A stretch of 64,000 nt of DNA, from assembly GCA_022605955.1 (NCBI GenBank), contig JAKCOZ010000003.1, forward strand, positions 55,800,179-55,864,178, given 5' to 3'. Source of the DNA: Rallus limicola. Its lineage: Eukaryota; Chordata; Aves; Gruiformes; Rallidae. The notes beneath the pieces are model-generated. The model was not told the origin of the DNA, searched no databases, and saw nothing but the letters and a program-made list of their open reading frames with translations. Of the stretch, positions 25,600 to 33,080 are shown in pieces. Each line of letters begins with the position of its first letter. Positions within the stretch are counted from its first letter, which is position 1. Made by a program: the position numbers and the translations under genes.

Positions 25600-26090
25600 G
25601 GTCCCAGGCGCAGACCTGTGAATTTCACAATTGATACGGGAGCTCAAATAAGTGTTATCAGCCAAAAGGTTTGGACTGACCCCTACCCAAGAGAAAATAA
25701 ATGTAATAAGAGTAACTGGAGTCCCTGAAACCAGACCAATTAGTACTCTGTGTGTTTGGTCTCCAAGTGAAAACTCAGTATCTAAGATAAAGGTTGTCAT
25801 TGGTCCATACTGAAATAATATTAGGATTTGATGTCCTAAGCAAAGTCTGGAGACTACCTAATGGAACAGTATGGAGCTTTGGAGCCCCACTGTGTGAGGT
25901 TCCAGTGCTTAAGGAAGCTGTTAAGTCACCTCCTTCCAGAATAACAAACGTTGATCAATATCCTTTGCCATCTGCTGCTGAGGAGGGGATCACAGAGGTG
26001 ATCGGAGACTTGGAAACCTGAGATACTGCAGGCGGAGCGCCCTGTAAGGCTCCAGTATGGTCAGTACGCACAATAGAGGGGAGGCAAGGG
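25600..26090 (+). pseudogene. protease and start of reverse transcriptase, older ERV
   Basis: One frame reads VNFTIDTGAQISVISQKVW, an aspartic-protease flap start with the D-T-G triad at 25633-25641. A later frame reads ILGFDVLSKVW. From about 25948 the sequence NVDQYPLPSAAEEG, then PVWSVR, resembles the N-terminal fingers of a gammaretrovirus-like reverse transcriptase. Stops and frame changes make it non-functional. The coding sequence is cut at 26090 by the younger provirus. Confidence 0.75.
26084..26090 (+). repeat. target site duplication, left copy
   Basis: GCAAGGG immediately before the 5' LTR, repeated at 32702-32708 immediately after the 3' LTR. Seven bases match; a true 6-bp duplication plus one chance base is also possible. 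Confidence 0.85.
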
Positions 26091-26455
26091 TGTAGAGGAA
26101 TGGTTAGCTAGCAGAGGCCACACAAACATGGGCCAGCTGTCTGAGCTGGAATTTGGGAGGCATCGTACACAGCTAGTCTAGTTGCTGATATGAACTGGAC
26201 ATGCTATTCTTGGATACCTGAGTTGCAAACAACCGGATGCCTCTCTGATTCAGGCGTGAGAAAAGGGGTGTAGCTGACCACCGATGAAGAACTAAGGGCA
26301 GGACTGACCTTAAAAATAATAACCAATAATGAGCTTGGCTTTTGCAATATGTAATGAGCTAATTAGAATTATTATAAAAGACAACTGTACTATTCAATAA
26401 ACGGAGCTTGCTGATTACTCGCATCGAGTGTCCGAGTCTTCCCTCCGTCGCAACA
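26091..26455 (+). repeat. 5' LTR of the young provirus
   Basis: 365 bp, TG...CA ends (TGTAGAGG...CGCAACA). TATA box TATAAAA at 26373-26379 and AATAAA at 26396-26401, so R is very short. It differs from the 3' LTR only at 26201 (A versus G) and 26369 (T versus C), both transitions. Confidence 0.97.
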
Positions 26456-26457
26456 AA

Positions 26458-26475
26458 TGGCGCCCGAACAGGGAC
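26458..26475 (+). other. primer binding site, tRNA-Lys type
   Basis: TGGCGCCCGAACAGGGAC, two bases after the 5' LTR. This is the 18-nt complement of the 3' end of tRNA-Lys (UUU type) used by betaretroviruses and lentiviruses. Alpharetroviruses use tRNA-Trp. Confidence 0.95.
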
Positions 26476-26791
26476 CCTGACCTGGAGGGGCCAGCGACTG
26501 AGTTTCGAGTTTCGTGTACCGGTCCTGTAAGCAGCGCAGGAGGCGATAAGGGCAGGCGAAAGGGTAGGCGACAGGGCAGGTCCCTGTGCCCGGGTAAGCC
26601 TCAGAAGAAGGTCGCACCGCGTCCCTCCGTCCTCGGCTCAGTGCCCGGGAGCGCCTTTTTAGAGGCTACCGCCGTTGGACACAACCGCCGCTGAAGTCTG
26701 GGAAGGCTGCAGAAGCGCTGACCAAAAGTGTAGCGCAGAAGGCGTATGGGAAGATCCCCCGTGCAGGACGCGGAAGGGAAGATCCCCGCCA

Positions 26792-26797
26792 GTGAGT
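26792..26797 (+). promoter_or_regulatory. candidate major splice donor of the provirus
   Basis: CCGCCA|GTGAGT lies in the leader, 23 bp upstream of the gag ATG. Together with a good acceptor ending at 30966 (TTGGTCTTGCAG) it could give a spliced env mRNA that skips gag and pol. Confidence 0.5.
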
Positions 26798-26819
26798 ATG
26801 TGTTGCGGGCCCGCAAGGT

Positions 26820-26972
26820 ATGGATAGACAAGCGGCATATGATTTGCTCAAATGCTTTTTAGAAAAGCGGAGCGTTCAGGGGATAGACCATAGGAAGGAG
26901 TTACATAGGAAGGGTTTTTTCACAAATCCCGATACAGTTTTTGAACATGCAGAGTGGCGCAAGCAGAACTGA
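26820..26972 (+). pseudogene. gag N-terminal (matrix-like) remnant
   Basis: The ATG at 26820 opens a 50-codon frame ending in TGA at 26970-26972. The product is short, basic and leucine-bearing, with an FLEKRSVQGIDHRK stretch that resembles the start of betaretroviral matrix proteins. The frame is truncated. Downstream sequence to about 27430 stays partly open in shifted frames, as expected for decayed gag. No capsid or zinc-knuckle region is recognisable. Confidence 0.6.
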
Positions 26973-27428
26973 TGCAAAAAGGGAAAAAATCTGCTACAGA
27001 TTTTTGTTTCTGTGCCCTTTCACCCACCCCAGTTACTGTGCTCAGCAATAATGCCGTGTTATCAGTGCAAAGTGGTAAATCTGTCGGAATTGAAAGGAAA
27101 GAATTAGTACGCGTAAATCTGCCATCAAGGTATGCACACCCCCCCACTGTTATCCCTTTGGAAGGAAAAAATGTGGAAAGAAACTGTGCAACTGACTGCC
27201 GTTAATATCTGCTTACCTCTAACGTTGCTGAGCCTAAAACACTTCATGGCGCAGTTAAAAATGTTAGCCGCCATGAGCAACTGCCTCTTGTCCTTGAAAA
27301 GCTGGCAAACATGGACGCGGAGCAGGCAACAGCATGCCCTGCTGTTAAAGGTTTTGCAGAATTGCCCACCCACCCACCCGATAACTATGGAGAGGAAAAC
27401 CACAGACATAAAGAATCATCGACTAAAC

Positions 27429-27616
27429 CACCGGACAAGAAACCTCAGGACAGGAACAACAATCCTATGGAGAAGGACAAGTATCGGCTTAAATAACCAT
27501 CGGCTGAGGGACACAGAGACTGCACCGGACAAGAAACCTCAGGACAGGAACAACACTCCTATGGAGAAGGACAAGTATCGGCTTCAATAACCATCGGCTG
27601 AGGGACACAGAGACTG
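27429..27616 (+). repeat. 94-bp tandem duplication, two copies
   Basis: Copies 27429-27522 and 27523-27616 are nearly identical, with only a few substitutions (for example AACAAT versus AACACT and TTAAAT versus TTCAAT). The unit is not a multiple of three, so it shifts any reading frame. It lies in the decayed gag region. Confidence 0.9.
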
Positions 27617-28382
27617 CTCGTCGGAGCCTGGACACGTAAGATGTTGTCAGTACAGAAAAAATGGTTAAATCGGGGTATTTTGATTTCTACACAATCGTGC
27701 TAATTACCAGGGAGGATTTATGTGGGGATGAGCGGGTGGTGGAGAAAGTGGGAGGTGGGGAAGCATGCCGACCGCGCGGTGGTCCTGACACTCAGTCCGT
27801 GCCCCTCCCCCCCCCCCTCCCAAATACTGAGTGTGGATTCGCGTTTTGCAATGCTATTTGATTGATAAATTGGTTTGCAGTATTTGTCTCTATATGCTAT
27901 AGATTCAGGGATACGTTTCTCCAACTGGAAGCAAGTCTGGTTACTAAGAAAAAGATTTCTGATAGCGACCATTGAAAGTGGGCAGCTTACTTTAAACATT
28001 TAACTTGCAAAATAGAAATGTCCATCTGGGTTGATCAGTGTACAAAATTTCATACGGGAGCAAAAATTGCTTTTCAGTCCCTACTATAAACAAAATTAAC
28101 CCAGGAAAAAGGTATTACTGGGTGCGCTCCCTCAAAGCATAAAATTTTACCAACTATGTGCCAAATTTATGTAGCTTCCACACTTGTTCCAGCACGGAAA
28201 ACGCAATCCTTGTTTAATCTTTTATCATTGCATGGTTGATATCTTGATTGTGGGAAAAAACTTGAACGTTGAAAGTTTGATTCGTGGCTTAACAGTGTAT
28301 TTAAAAAGCAAGGCGTTACAGATTGGTCTATAGAAAATTCAAAAGAAGCCAGTATGGAGATATTTGGACTGACAGATTGATA
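27617..28382 (+). other. provirus interior, no recognisable gene
   Basis: Contains a C-rich run at about 27805-27820 and AT-rich sequence with stops in all frames. It should correspond to the gag/pro/RT span of an intact virus, but I cannot name any part. Confidence 0.5.
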
Positions 28383-29076
28383 ACTAATGCACAAAAGTTG
28401 CTTAGAGATATTACCTGGCTTTGTTCATTGCGTGGTATTATGCATCAGTATTTTTATTACCTATATTTGCAGCCACACTGAACCAACTGGCTGACTCAAG
28501 GTCTAGTAGGGAGAAATCAGAGAGCACACAGGCTGGTAGCAATGACATGAGCTGCTGTACTGCTACTGCACAAACCAAGAAATCTAGTGAACATTCAGTG
28601 CCGGTGTACTCTGCTATAGCAGCACTTGAGTACCCTGTGAAGTTAAAACTGACAATGACAGCCCAGAACATACAGCACAAGCAACACAAGCCTTTTCTTT
28701 TTCAGTTCTGGAATGTTACCTATGTTACAGGGACACCACACTTGCCTGCAGGTCAGGCTGTAGTGGAACGTATGAATCAAACTCTCAAGCGTTTGCTCTA
28801 CAAAATAAAAACGGGGGAGAGGAGGAGATCTCTCCAACTGATTGACCAACTGATTGCTTTTTCAATTATGGACACGCAGTAGGTTTAAAAGGAGGTTTGA
28901 AAGGGAACAAAAAGAATAATAAAAGGTGTTCATAAGAAATAAAGTTGCAGGTACTAACTAGGGGAAGGAGATCTGCCTATGTCATTACAGATATGGGAAG
29001 CAAGTGGATAAAGCCGTGGATCCAGAAGAAATCGAGCCTGCATGAACCAACTCGGGATCCTGATCACACTAACTGA
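28383..29076 (+). pseudogene. pol: pol remnant: RT connection trace and integrase
   Basis: Around 28390-28430 a short NAQKLLRDITWL stretch resembles the betaretroviral RT connection region. From about 28635 an integrase core is seen: VKTDNDSPEH (second catalytic Asp context, normally DNGP) in one frame, then TGTPHLPAGQAVVERMN (the catalytic Glu lies in VVER) in another, so a frameshift separates them. The integrase C-terminal domain (RSAYVITDMGSKWIKPWI) lies in a third frame at about 28951-29076. Most of pol is deleted. Not functional. Confidence 0.8.
28798..28818 (+). promoter_or_regulatory. internal copy of the polypurine tract (candidate central PPT)
   Basis: This 21-nt stretch, starting CTACAAAATAAAA and ending CGGGGGA, is identical to 32314-32334, which directly precedes the 3' LTR. 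Here it lies inside integrase coding sequence, just after the catalytic-Glu motif. It is not followed by an LTR start. Confidence 0.6.
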
Positions 29077-30212
29077 AGTCAAGTGTTCTAACGGCAGCCA
29101 CGATGGACTATGAATTTTGCTGTGGGACATTCTGAACCATCTAAGAGTCCTTGAAACATGCATGTGTTTGTGGTAAATGAAAATTAGGGAAATAATGATT
29201 TCTGCACAGCCTAAGATCATAGACTACACATAAATGTGAGGCTGATGTTACCTGCACTCCTGACACTCCTGATTGGCAAAGCAAACAAATACAATAGCAA
29301 AGGTAGTAAAGCTACCTTTAGCTACAGACTTGTGCAGCACTTGAGTTTTGTTACTGTCTCATGATATGTGCTGCAGGAATCTGTCTGACCACTCAGCATT
29401 CAGAAATTAATAGAACAAGCTCAAAAGATACAACATGAAAAATTAATTCTCTGGATTGGACAATTGGTTTCATGAGTGGGAATTTCAGGATGGATGTTGT
29501 CAATGGTCAAATCTGGATTATTGAATTTGGATTATTGAATATGGTAATTATGGCACTTGTCTTACATTTACTGCCATGCTTGCTGAGCTTTCTGCAAAGG
29601 GCCCTTGCAGAGACCTCTAACAAGCAGATACTAAAAAGGAAAAATTGTCTGGGAGGACAGCAGGCTTGCCGGCAGTCTGGCTCTCCTCACAAGGACATAG
29701 GCCCTGACAGTATCCCTGAATTCCCATGCAACAGGAAAATTACTCATGCTGAGAGGTATTTGGTAATCACATTCTTAAAACACAGTGGCCTTGAAGGCAG
29801 GTGGACAGACTGCCTTACAGCAAAGAGTTGTGAGAAGCTATTTGGAAGTAAGTGAACAGATCATGTACTATTCATAATAAGAGAGTCAAAACCACAGCAG
29901 GTGTGCAGATAACTTTTAGACATCAAAGGTAAACTAACAATGTATGCTTATCAAAACTCGTTACAGTTACTAAATAATCACTTTGGTGTGGACAGTGTGT
30001 GTAGCAAATTAGCAGGTTTTGGCTTGTCACATTTTACAATATGGCTTTTAGTTTACAGAATGGCTTTTAGATTTAGTTAAACAAGGGCTTATGTTTTCAT
30101 TAGTTGTTTTTGCCTTAGTGTTATTTTGCTGTGCAAGTCACAGTGTTTCTCCTGCAGGATGAATAACGCTCTTCGCAAAAATCTGGCTGGTCCATAAACA
30201 AGAAGGGGGAAT
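29077..30212 (+). pseudogene. decayed retroviral env transmembrane pieces
   Basis: About 29470-29635 encodes a tryptophan-rich stretch, then a hydrophobic segment ending LLPCLLSFLQRALAE, typical of the membrane anchor and cytoplasmic start of a retroviral TM protein. A second hydrophobic tail-like stretch (QGLMFSLVVFALVLFCC) lies at about 30081-30131. Both are surrounded by stops. They differ from the intact env downstream and probably derive from a different envelope. Confidence 0.5.
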
Positions 30213-30490
30213 TGTAGCCATGTATGAGGGGAGTGGGTTCAGTGGCCCACCCAGATTTTCTCCTGACCCCTGCATAATCAGGGCTGGGGAAGCTGGCAGA
30301 GGCATGTCAGTATGCAGTAACAGGAAAGGTAGATGTCTGTGAGAACAGGACGTTGCAAGAAAATCCTTGAGATAACAAACTGCAAGAATGTTAACAACTG
30401 CCTTGAAAAGGAACAAAGTGACTGTGTAGCCTCACCCAATTATTAGCAATAGTGAGAAGCATGTAAGATGGGTGAGCAGAACATCTAACC
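30201..30490 (+). repeat. internal polypurine tract and LTR-like start
   Basis: AGAAGGGGGAAT (30201-30212) is followed by TGTAGCCATG. The 13 bases GGGGGAATTGTAG are shared with the junction at the true 3' LTR (32329-32341). The following roughly 280 bp do not match the flanking LTRs and run into coding traces at about 30494, so this looks like a truncated LTR of a related family. Confidence 0.5.
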
Positions 30491-30493
30491 AGA

Positions 30494-30670
30494 GCAACTG
30501 TTGACCCATGGCAGAACGTATGGGTCACCCTGGCATGGGTATTAAATACCACCACCTTCTGCACCAGTAGTCTATGTGGATCATGGCTGTATTTGTGTTT
30601 CTACTGATACAGGTACCATCTGGGTTCCCAGTCGGTGGGTGAAACCAGCGATAGAAGCTCTAAATAATTC
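30494..30670 (+). pseudogene. env SU N-terminal trace followed by an integrase C-terminal trace
   Basis: 30494-30571 reads TVDPWQNVWVTLAWVLNTTT, clearly related to the SU start of the intact env (shared NVWVTLA and LNTT), but diverged. In another frame 30573-30670 reads STDTGTIWVPSRWVKPAIEA, resembling an integrase C-terminal end. The order is the reverse of a normal genome (pol before env), so the segment is rearranged. Confidence 0.5.
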
Positions 30671-30684
30671 CAGAGCAGTCTGCG

Positions 30685-30860
30685 GGTGTGGACATTATCT
30701 ACTAAGAGAAATAAGTATAGTTGATTTAGCTGGTGTGAGCATTATCCATTAGAAGAAATAAGAATAAGTATAATTGAGTTAGCTGGTGTGAACATTATCC
30801 GTTAGAAGAAATAAGAATAGGTATAGTCATCGGTTAAGAGAAATAAGTATAGTTGAATTT
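30685..30860 (+). repeat. tandem ~50-bp repeats upstream of env
   Basis: Units begin GGTGTG at 30685, 30732 and 30785, each followed by an ACATTATCC-like block and AGAAATAAG...TATAGT, with a fourth partial unit at about 30826-30860. Spacings are 47 and 53 bp. They lie between pol traces and the env splice acceptor. Confidence 0.8.
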
Positions 30861-30954
30861 CGTTAACCACTGAGTACGACCTGAGGAGCAGCCAAAATTA
30901 CCTGACCATTCGGGGTGACGGGCCCGTATAGTTCATCAACGGGATCCAAAGCTG

Positions 30955-30966
30955 TTGGTCTTGCAG
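30955..30966 (+). promoter_or_regulatory. candidate env splice acceptor
   Basis: TTGGTCTTGCAG is a good pyrimidine-tract acceptor 54 bp upstream of the env ATG (31021). Confidence 0.45.
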
Positions 30967-31020
30967 CTAGAGTATAACTAAAGGTGTTTTAGCACCTGCA
31001 AATTGTGCACGGTGGCCTGG

Positions 31021-32427
31021 ATGGAAGTCGCAGTCATGAAAAGTATTTGCGTGCGACTTTGTATTCTTTATGTTGTGATCGTTAAGGCTGAAGCATCAGT
31101 ATCCCATCTCATTGATCCTCGAGAAAATGTCTGGGTTACTTTGGCCCGCTCCCTCAATACAACTAGCTTTTGTGCAAGTTTAGCAACACCTAGATCACCA
31201 TTTACTACATGCCTTGTAGGAGTACCTTTAAGTAACGTTACTTTTCCTATGTTTAACCAATCGCTTGCAGCTTTGTGGAAGCAATATAACGTAACTAGTA
31301 ATCATCTCTTTAAGTGGAATAATCTTTCGAAAATGTTTGATGATTATGACAAATGGGATGACAAGCTCCCTGTAGGCCCTGAACTGCAAGAAATTGATAT
31401 AACAAACTCTCTCACTGCTAGCTATTGTGTCTATATTGGTAAGAGGGGTTGGTCGGGTGAGGCTAAGGAAGGACGCAAAGTTGACGAGTCAAATCCCACG
31501 ATCATTACTCCAATAGGTGACCCTGCCCGCTGGGAAAAAACGTGGTGTCGGAACATATCCCGTACTAAGAACAAGCCAGCCTCTGGCACCATGTTACCCA
31601 GGCGTCTACCCAAAGGATTCTTTTTAATTTGTGGCAATCGGGCCTGGACAGGGATTCCTACAAACCCTCTCGGAGGGCCATGTACCATAGGTCAACTCAG
31701 TTTAGGTACGCCACTTCACCATCCTAATGCGACTCACAAATATCGTTTCAAAAGGGACCTTACTACCACCTTAGAGTCAAACTGTCGTGACTCAGTTAAC
31801 CTCTGGAGTAAATGGGAAATTATAGCTGCATCATTCTTCGCACCAGGTATTGCCGCAGCACGTGCTCATAAAAATCTAGAGAACCTGGCATGTTGGGTGA
31901 CCAAACAAGCCAACGTCACAAGCCGGGTCTTATCAGAATTGGCGGAAGATCTGTCCACAGTACAACATGCCGTTCTTCAGAATAGGGCCGCTATAGACTT
32001 CTTATTGCTGGCCCATGGGCATGGTTGTGAGGATTTTGATGGGCTGTGCTGCATGGATTTGAATGACCACTCCAGATCCATCCACAAGGATATTCAGGAC
32101 CTGATGCAGCACTCCCAAAAGATCACACAAGATACTGGGATTTTTGGCTTGGAGGCTTTGGGGAATTGGATGGGATTGAGTGGTTGGCTTAAAAGCATTG
32201 TTCAAACTGGGTTATTAATTTTAATCGTAGTTGTAATAGTATTGCTTTGTTTAGGGTGTGTATTTTCTTGTCTCAAAGCCCTTTTTCTGAAAATGGTTAA
32301 CCACGCTTTTCTCCTACAAAATAAAAACGGGGGAATTGTAGAGGAATGGTTAGCTAGCAGAGGCCACACAAACATGGGCCAGCTGTCTGAGCTGGAATTT
32401 GGGAGGCATCGTACACAGCTAGTCTAG
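31021..32427 (+). CDS. env: intact endogenous retroviral envelope, alpharetrovirus-like
   Basis: Uninterrupted 468-codon frame. I start at ATG 31021; the frame is open further upstream and ATG 31036 is an alternative. In order: a signal peptide (about 1-25), a short SU with six N-glycosylation sequons, a furin-type site RFKR (242-245), an internal fusion-peptide-like region (about 267-283), a heptad-rich helix, an immunosuppressive-type segment with LQNRAAIDFLL (319-329), a C-x6-CC motif (C336, C343, C344), a membrane span (about 396-417) and a cytoplasmic tail. A seventh sequon lies in TM (N298). The last 29 residues are encoded by the 3' LTR. TM closely resembles avian alpharetrovirus (gp37-type) envelopes, and bird annotations often call such genes gp95-like. 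Expression or co-option cannot be judged from sequence. Confidence 0.93.
   Translation: MEVAVMKSICVRLCILYVVIVKAEASVSHLIDPRENVWVTLARSLNTTSFCASLATPRSPFTTCLVGVPLSNVTFPMFNQSLAALWKQYNVTSNHLFKWNNLSKMFDDYDKWDDKLPVGPELQEIDITNSLTASYCVYIGKRGWSGEAKEGRKVDESNPTIITPIGDPARWEKTWCRNISRTKNKPASGTMLPRRLPKGFFLICGNRAWTGIPTNPLGGPCTIGQLSLGTPLHHPNATHKYRFKRDLTTTLESNCRDSVNLWSKWEIIAASFFAPGIAAARAHKNLENLACWVTKQANVTSRVLSELAEDLSTVQHAVLQNRAAIDFLLLAHGHGCEDFDGLCCMDLNDHSRSIHKDIQDLMQHSQKITQDTGIFGLEALGNWMGLSGWLKSIVQTGLLILIVVVIVLLCLGCVFSCLKALFLKMVNHAFLLQNKNGGIVEEWLASRGHTNMGQLSELEFGRHRTQLV
32314..32336 (+). promoter_or_regulatory. 3' polypurine tract of the young provirus
   Basis: AAAATAAAAACGGGGGAAT directly precedes the 3' LTR start at 32337 and would prime plus-strand synthesis. 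It overlaps the env frame. 32314-32334 is duplicated exactly at 28798-28818. Confidence 0.85.
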
Positions 32428-32701
32428 TTGCTGATATGAACTGGACGTGCTATTCTTGGATACCTGAGTTGCAAACAACCGGATGCCTCTCTGATTCAGG
32501 CGTGAGAAAAGGGGTGTAGCTGACCACCGATGAAGAACTAAGGGCAGGACTGACCTTAAAAATAATAACCAATAATGAGCTTGGCTTTTGCAATATGTAA
32601 TGAGCTAATTAGAACTATTATAAAAGACAACTGTACTATTCAATAAACGGAGCTTGCTGATTACTCGCATCGAGTGTCCGAGTCTTCCCTCCGTCGCAAC
32701 A
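32337..32701 (+). repeat. 3' LTR of the young provirus
   Basis: 365 bp, aligning to the 5' LTR without gaps, with two transitions (32447 and 32615). It contains the end of env (to 32427), a TATA box at 32619-32625 and AATAAA at 32642-32647. Confidence 0.97.
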
Positions 32702-32708
32702 GCAAGGG
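32702..32708 (+). repeat. target site duplication, right copy
   Basis: GCAAGGG, matching 26084-26090. Confidence 0.85.
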
Positions 32709-33080
32709 ATCAAACAGTAACACGGTGCCACTCAGCCGCTGGTGCTGACACTGCTGAACCAGTTGGCCAAATGCAGGCTGAATATGGTGATTCCTCTTCT
32801 AGAGGAGGGTAAACATCAATCTGTGTTCACTTGGGAGGGAGTACAAGATACCTTCATACAACTTCCCCAAGGATGCGAACACTCCTGCCATTGCCATGTT
32901 AATACGAAGCGGGACAGGTCATGGATATGTATAGGTACAGGAGAGAACATAATGATTTTGGACAGGATATCGTATAAAAATGCCACGAACTCCGACCAAA
33001 AGCGTGCCTACTTTGTGAGGTCACCCGCTCTTGCAAGAACGTATAGTAAATTACTGCTTCACTAGCGTGTCTACCTCGAG
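32709..33080 (+). pseudogene. older ERV reverse transcriptase, continued
   Basis: About 32826-32885 reads FTWEGVQDTFIQLPQGCEHS, the conserved RT palm stretch (FTW...LPQG). It continues the RT frame that was cut at 26090. Stops lie upstream and the sequence becomes unrecognisable after about 33060, so the 3' end of the older element is not defined. Confidence 0.7.

Larger units (their letters stand above)
23171..26090 (+). mobile_element. older broken endogenous retrovirus, 5' portion
   Basis: CpG-rich, leader-like sequence (about 23178-24050, containing a TG-rich minisatellite) is followed by frame-broken sequence and then by clear protease and reverse transcriptase traces at 25600-26090. 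The element resumes at 32709 after the younger provirus. No matching LTR pair could be placed, so its outer limits are uncertain. The retroviral assignment is firm only for the protease/RT part. Confidence 0.55.
26091..32701 (+). mobile_element. young composite endogenous provirus (6.6 kb)
   Basis: Complete insertion: LTR (26091-26455), tRNA-Lys primer site, gag and pol remnants, a mosaic of further retroviral pieces, an open env, a polypurine tract and LTR (32337-32701), flanked by GCAAGGG repeats. The two LTRs differ at two of 365 sites, so integration is recent relative to the rest of the window. The short length and missing gag-pro-pol mean it cannot replicate alone. The primer site and matrix-like gag start point to a betaretrovirus-like backbone, while the envelope is of the avian alpharetrovirus type. 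It lies inside the RT region of an older ERV. Confidence 0.95.

Noticed and set aside
28798..28830. PPT copy as the 3' end of a separate provirus
   Set aside because: It is followed by GAGAGGAGG, not an LTR start (TG...), and lies in continuous integrase coding sequence.
28421..28882. 153-codon open frame as a novel protein
   Set aside because: Its second half is the integrase core read partly out of frame; it is a pol remnant.
31003..31020. Env frame start at TTG (31003)
   Set aside because: The frame is open there, but a eukaryotic retroviral start should be ATG; 31021 is the first.
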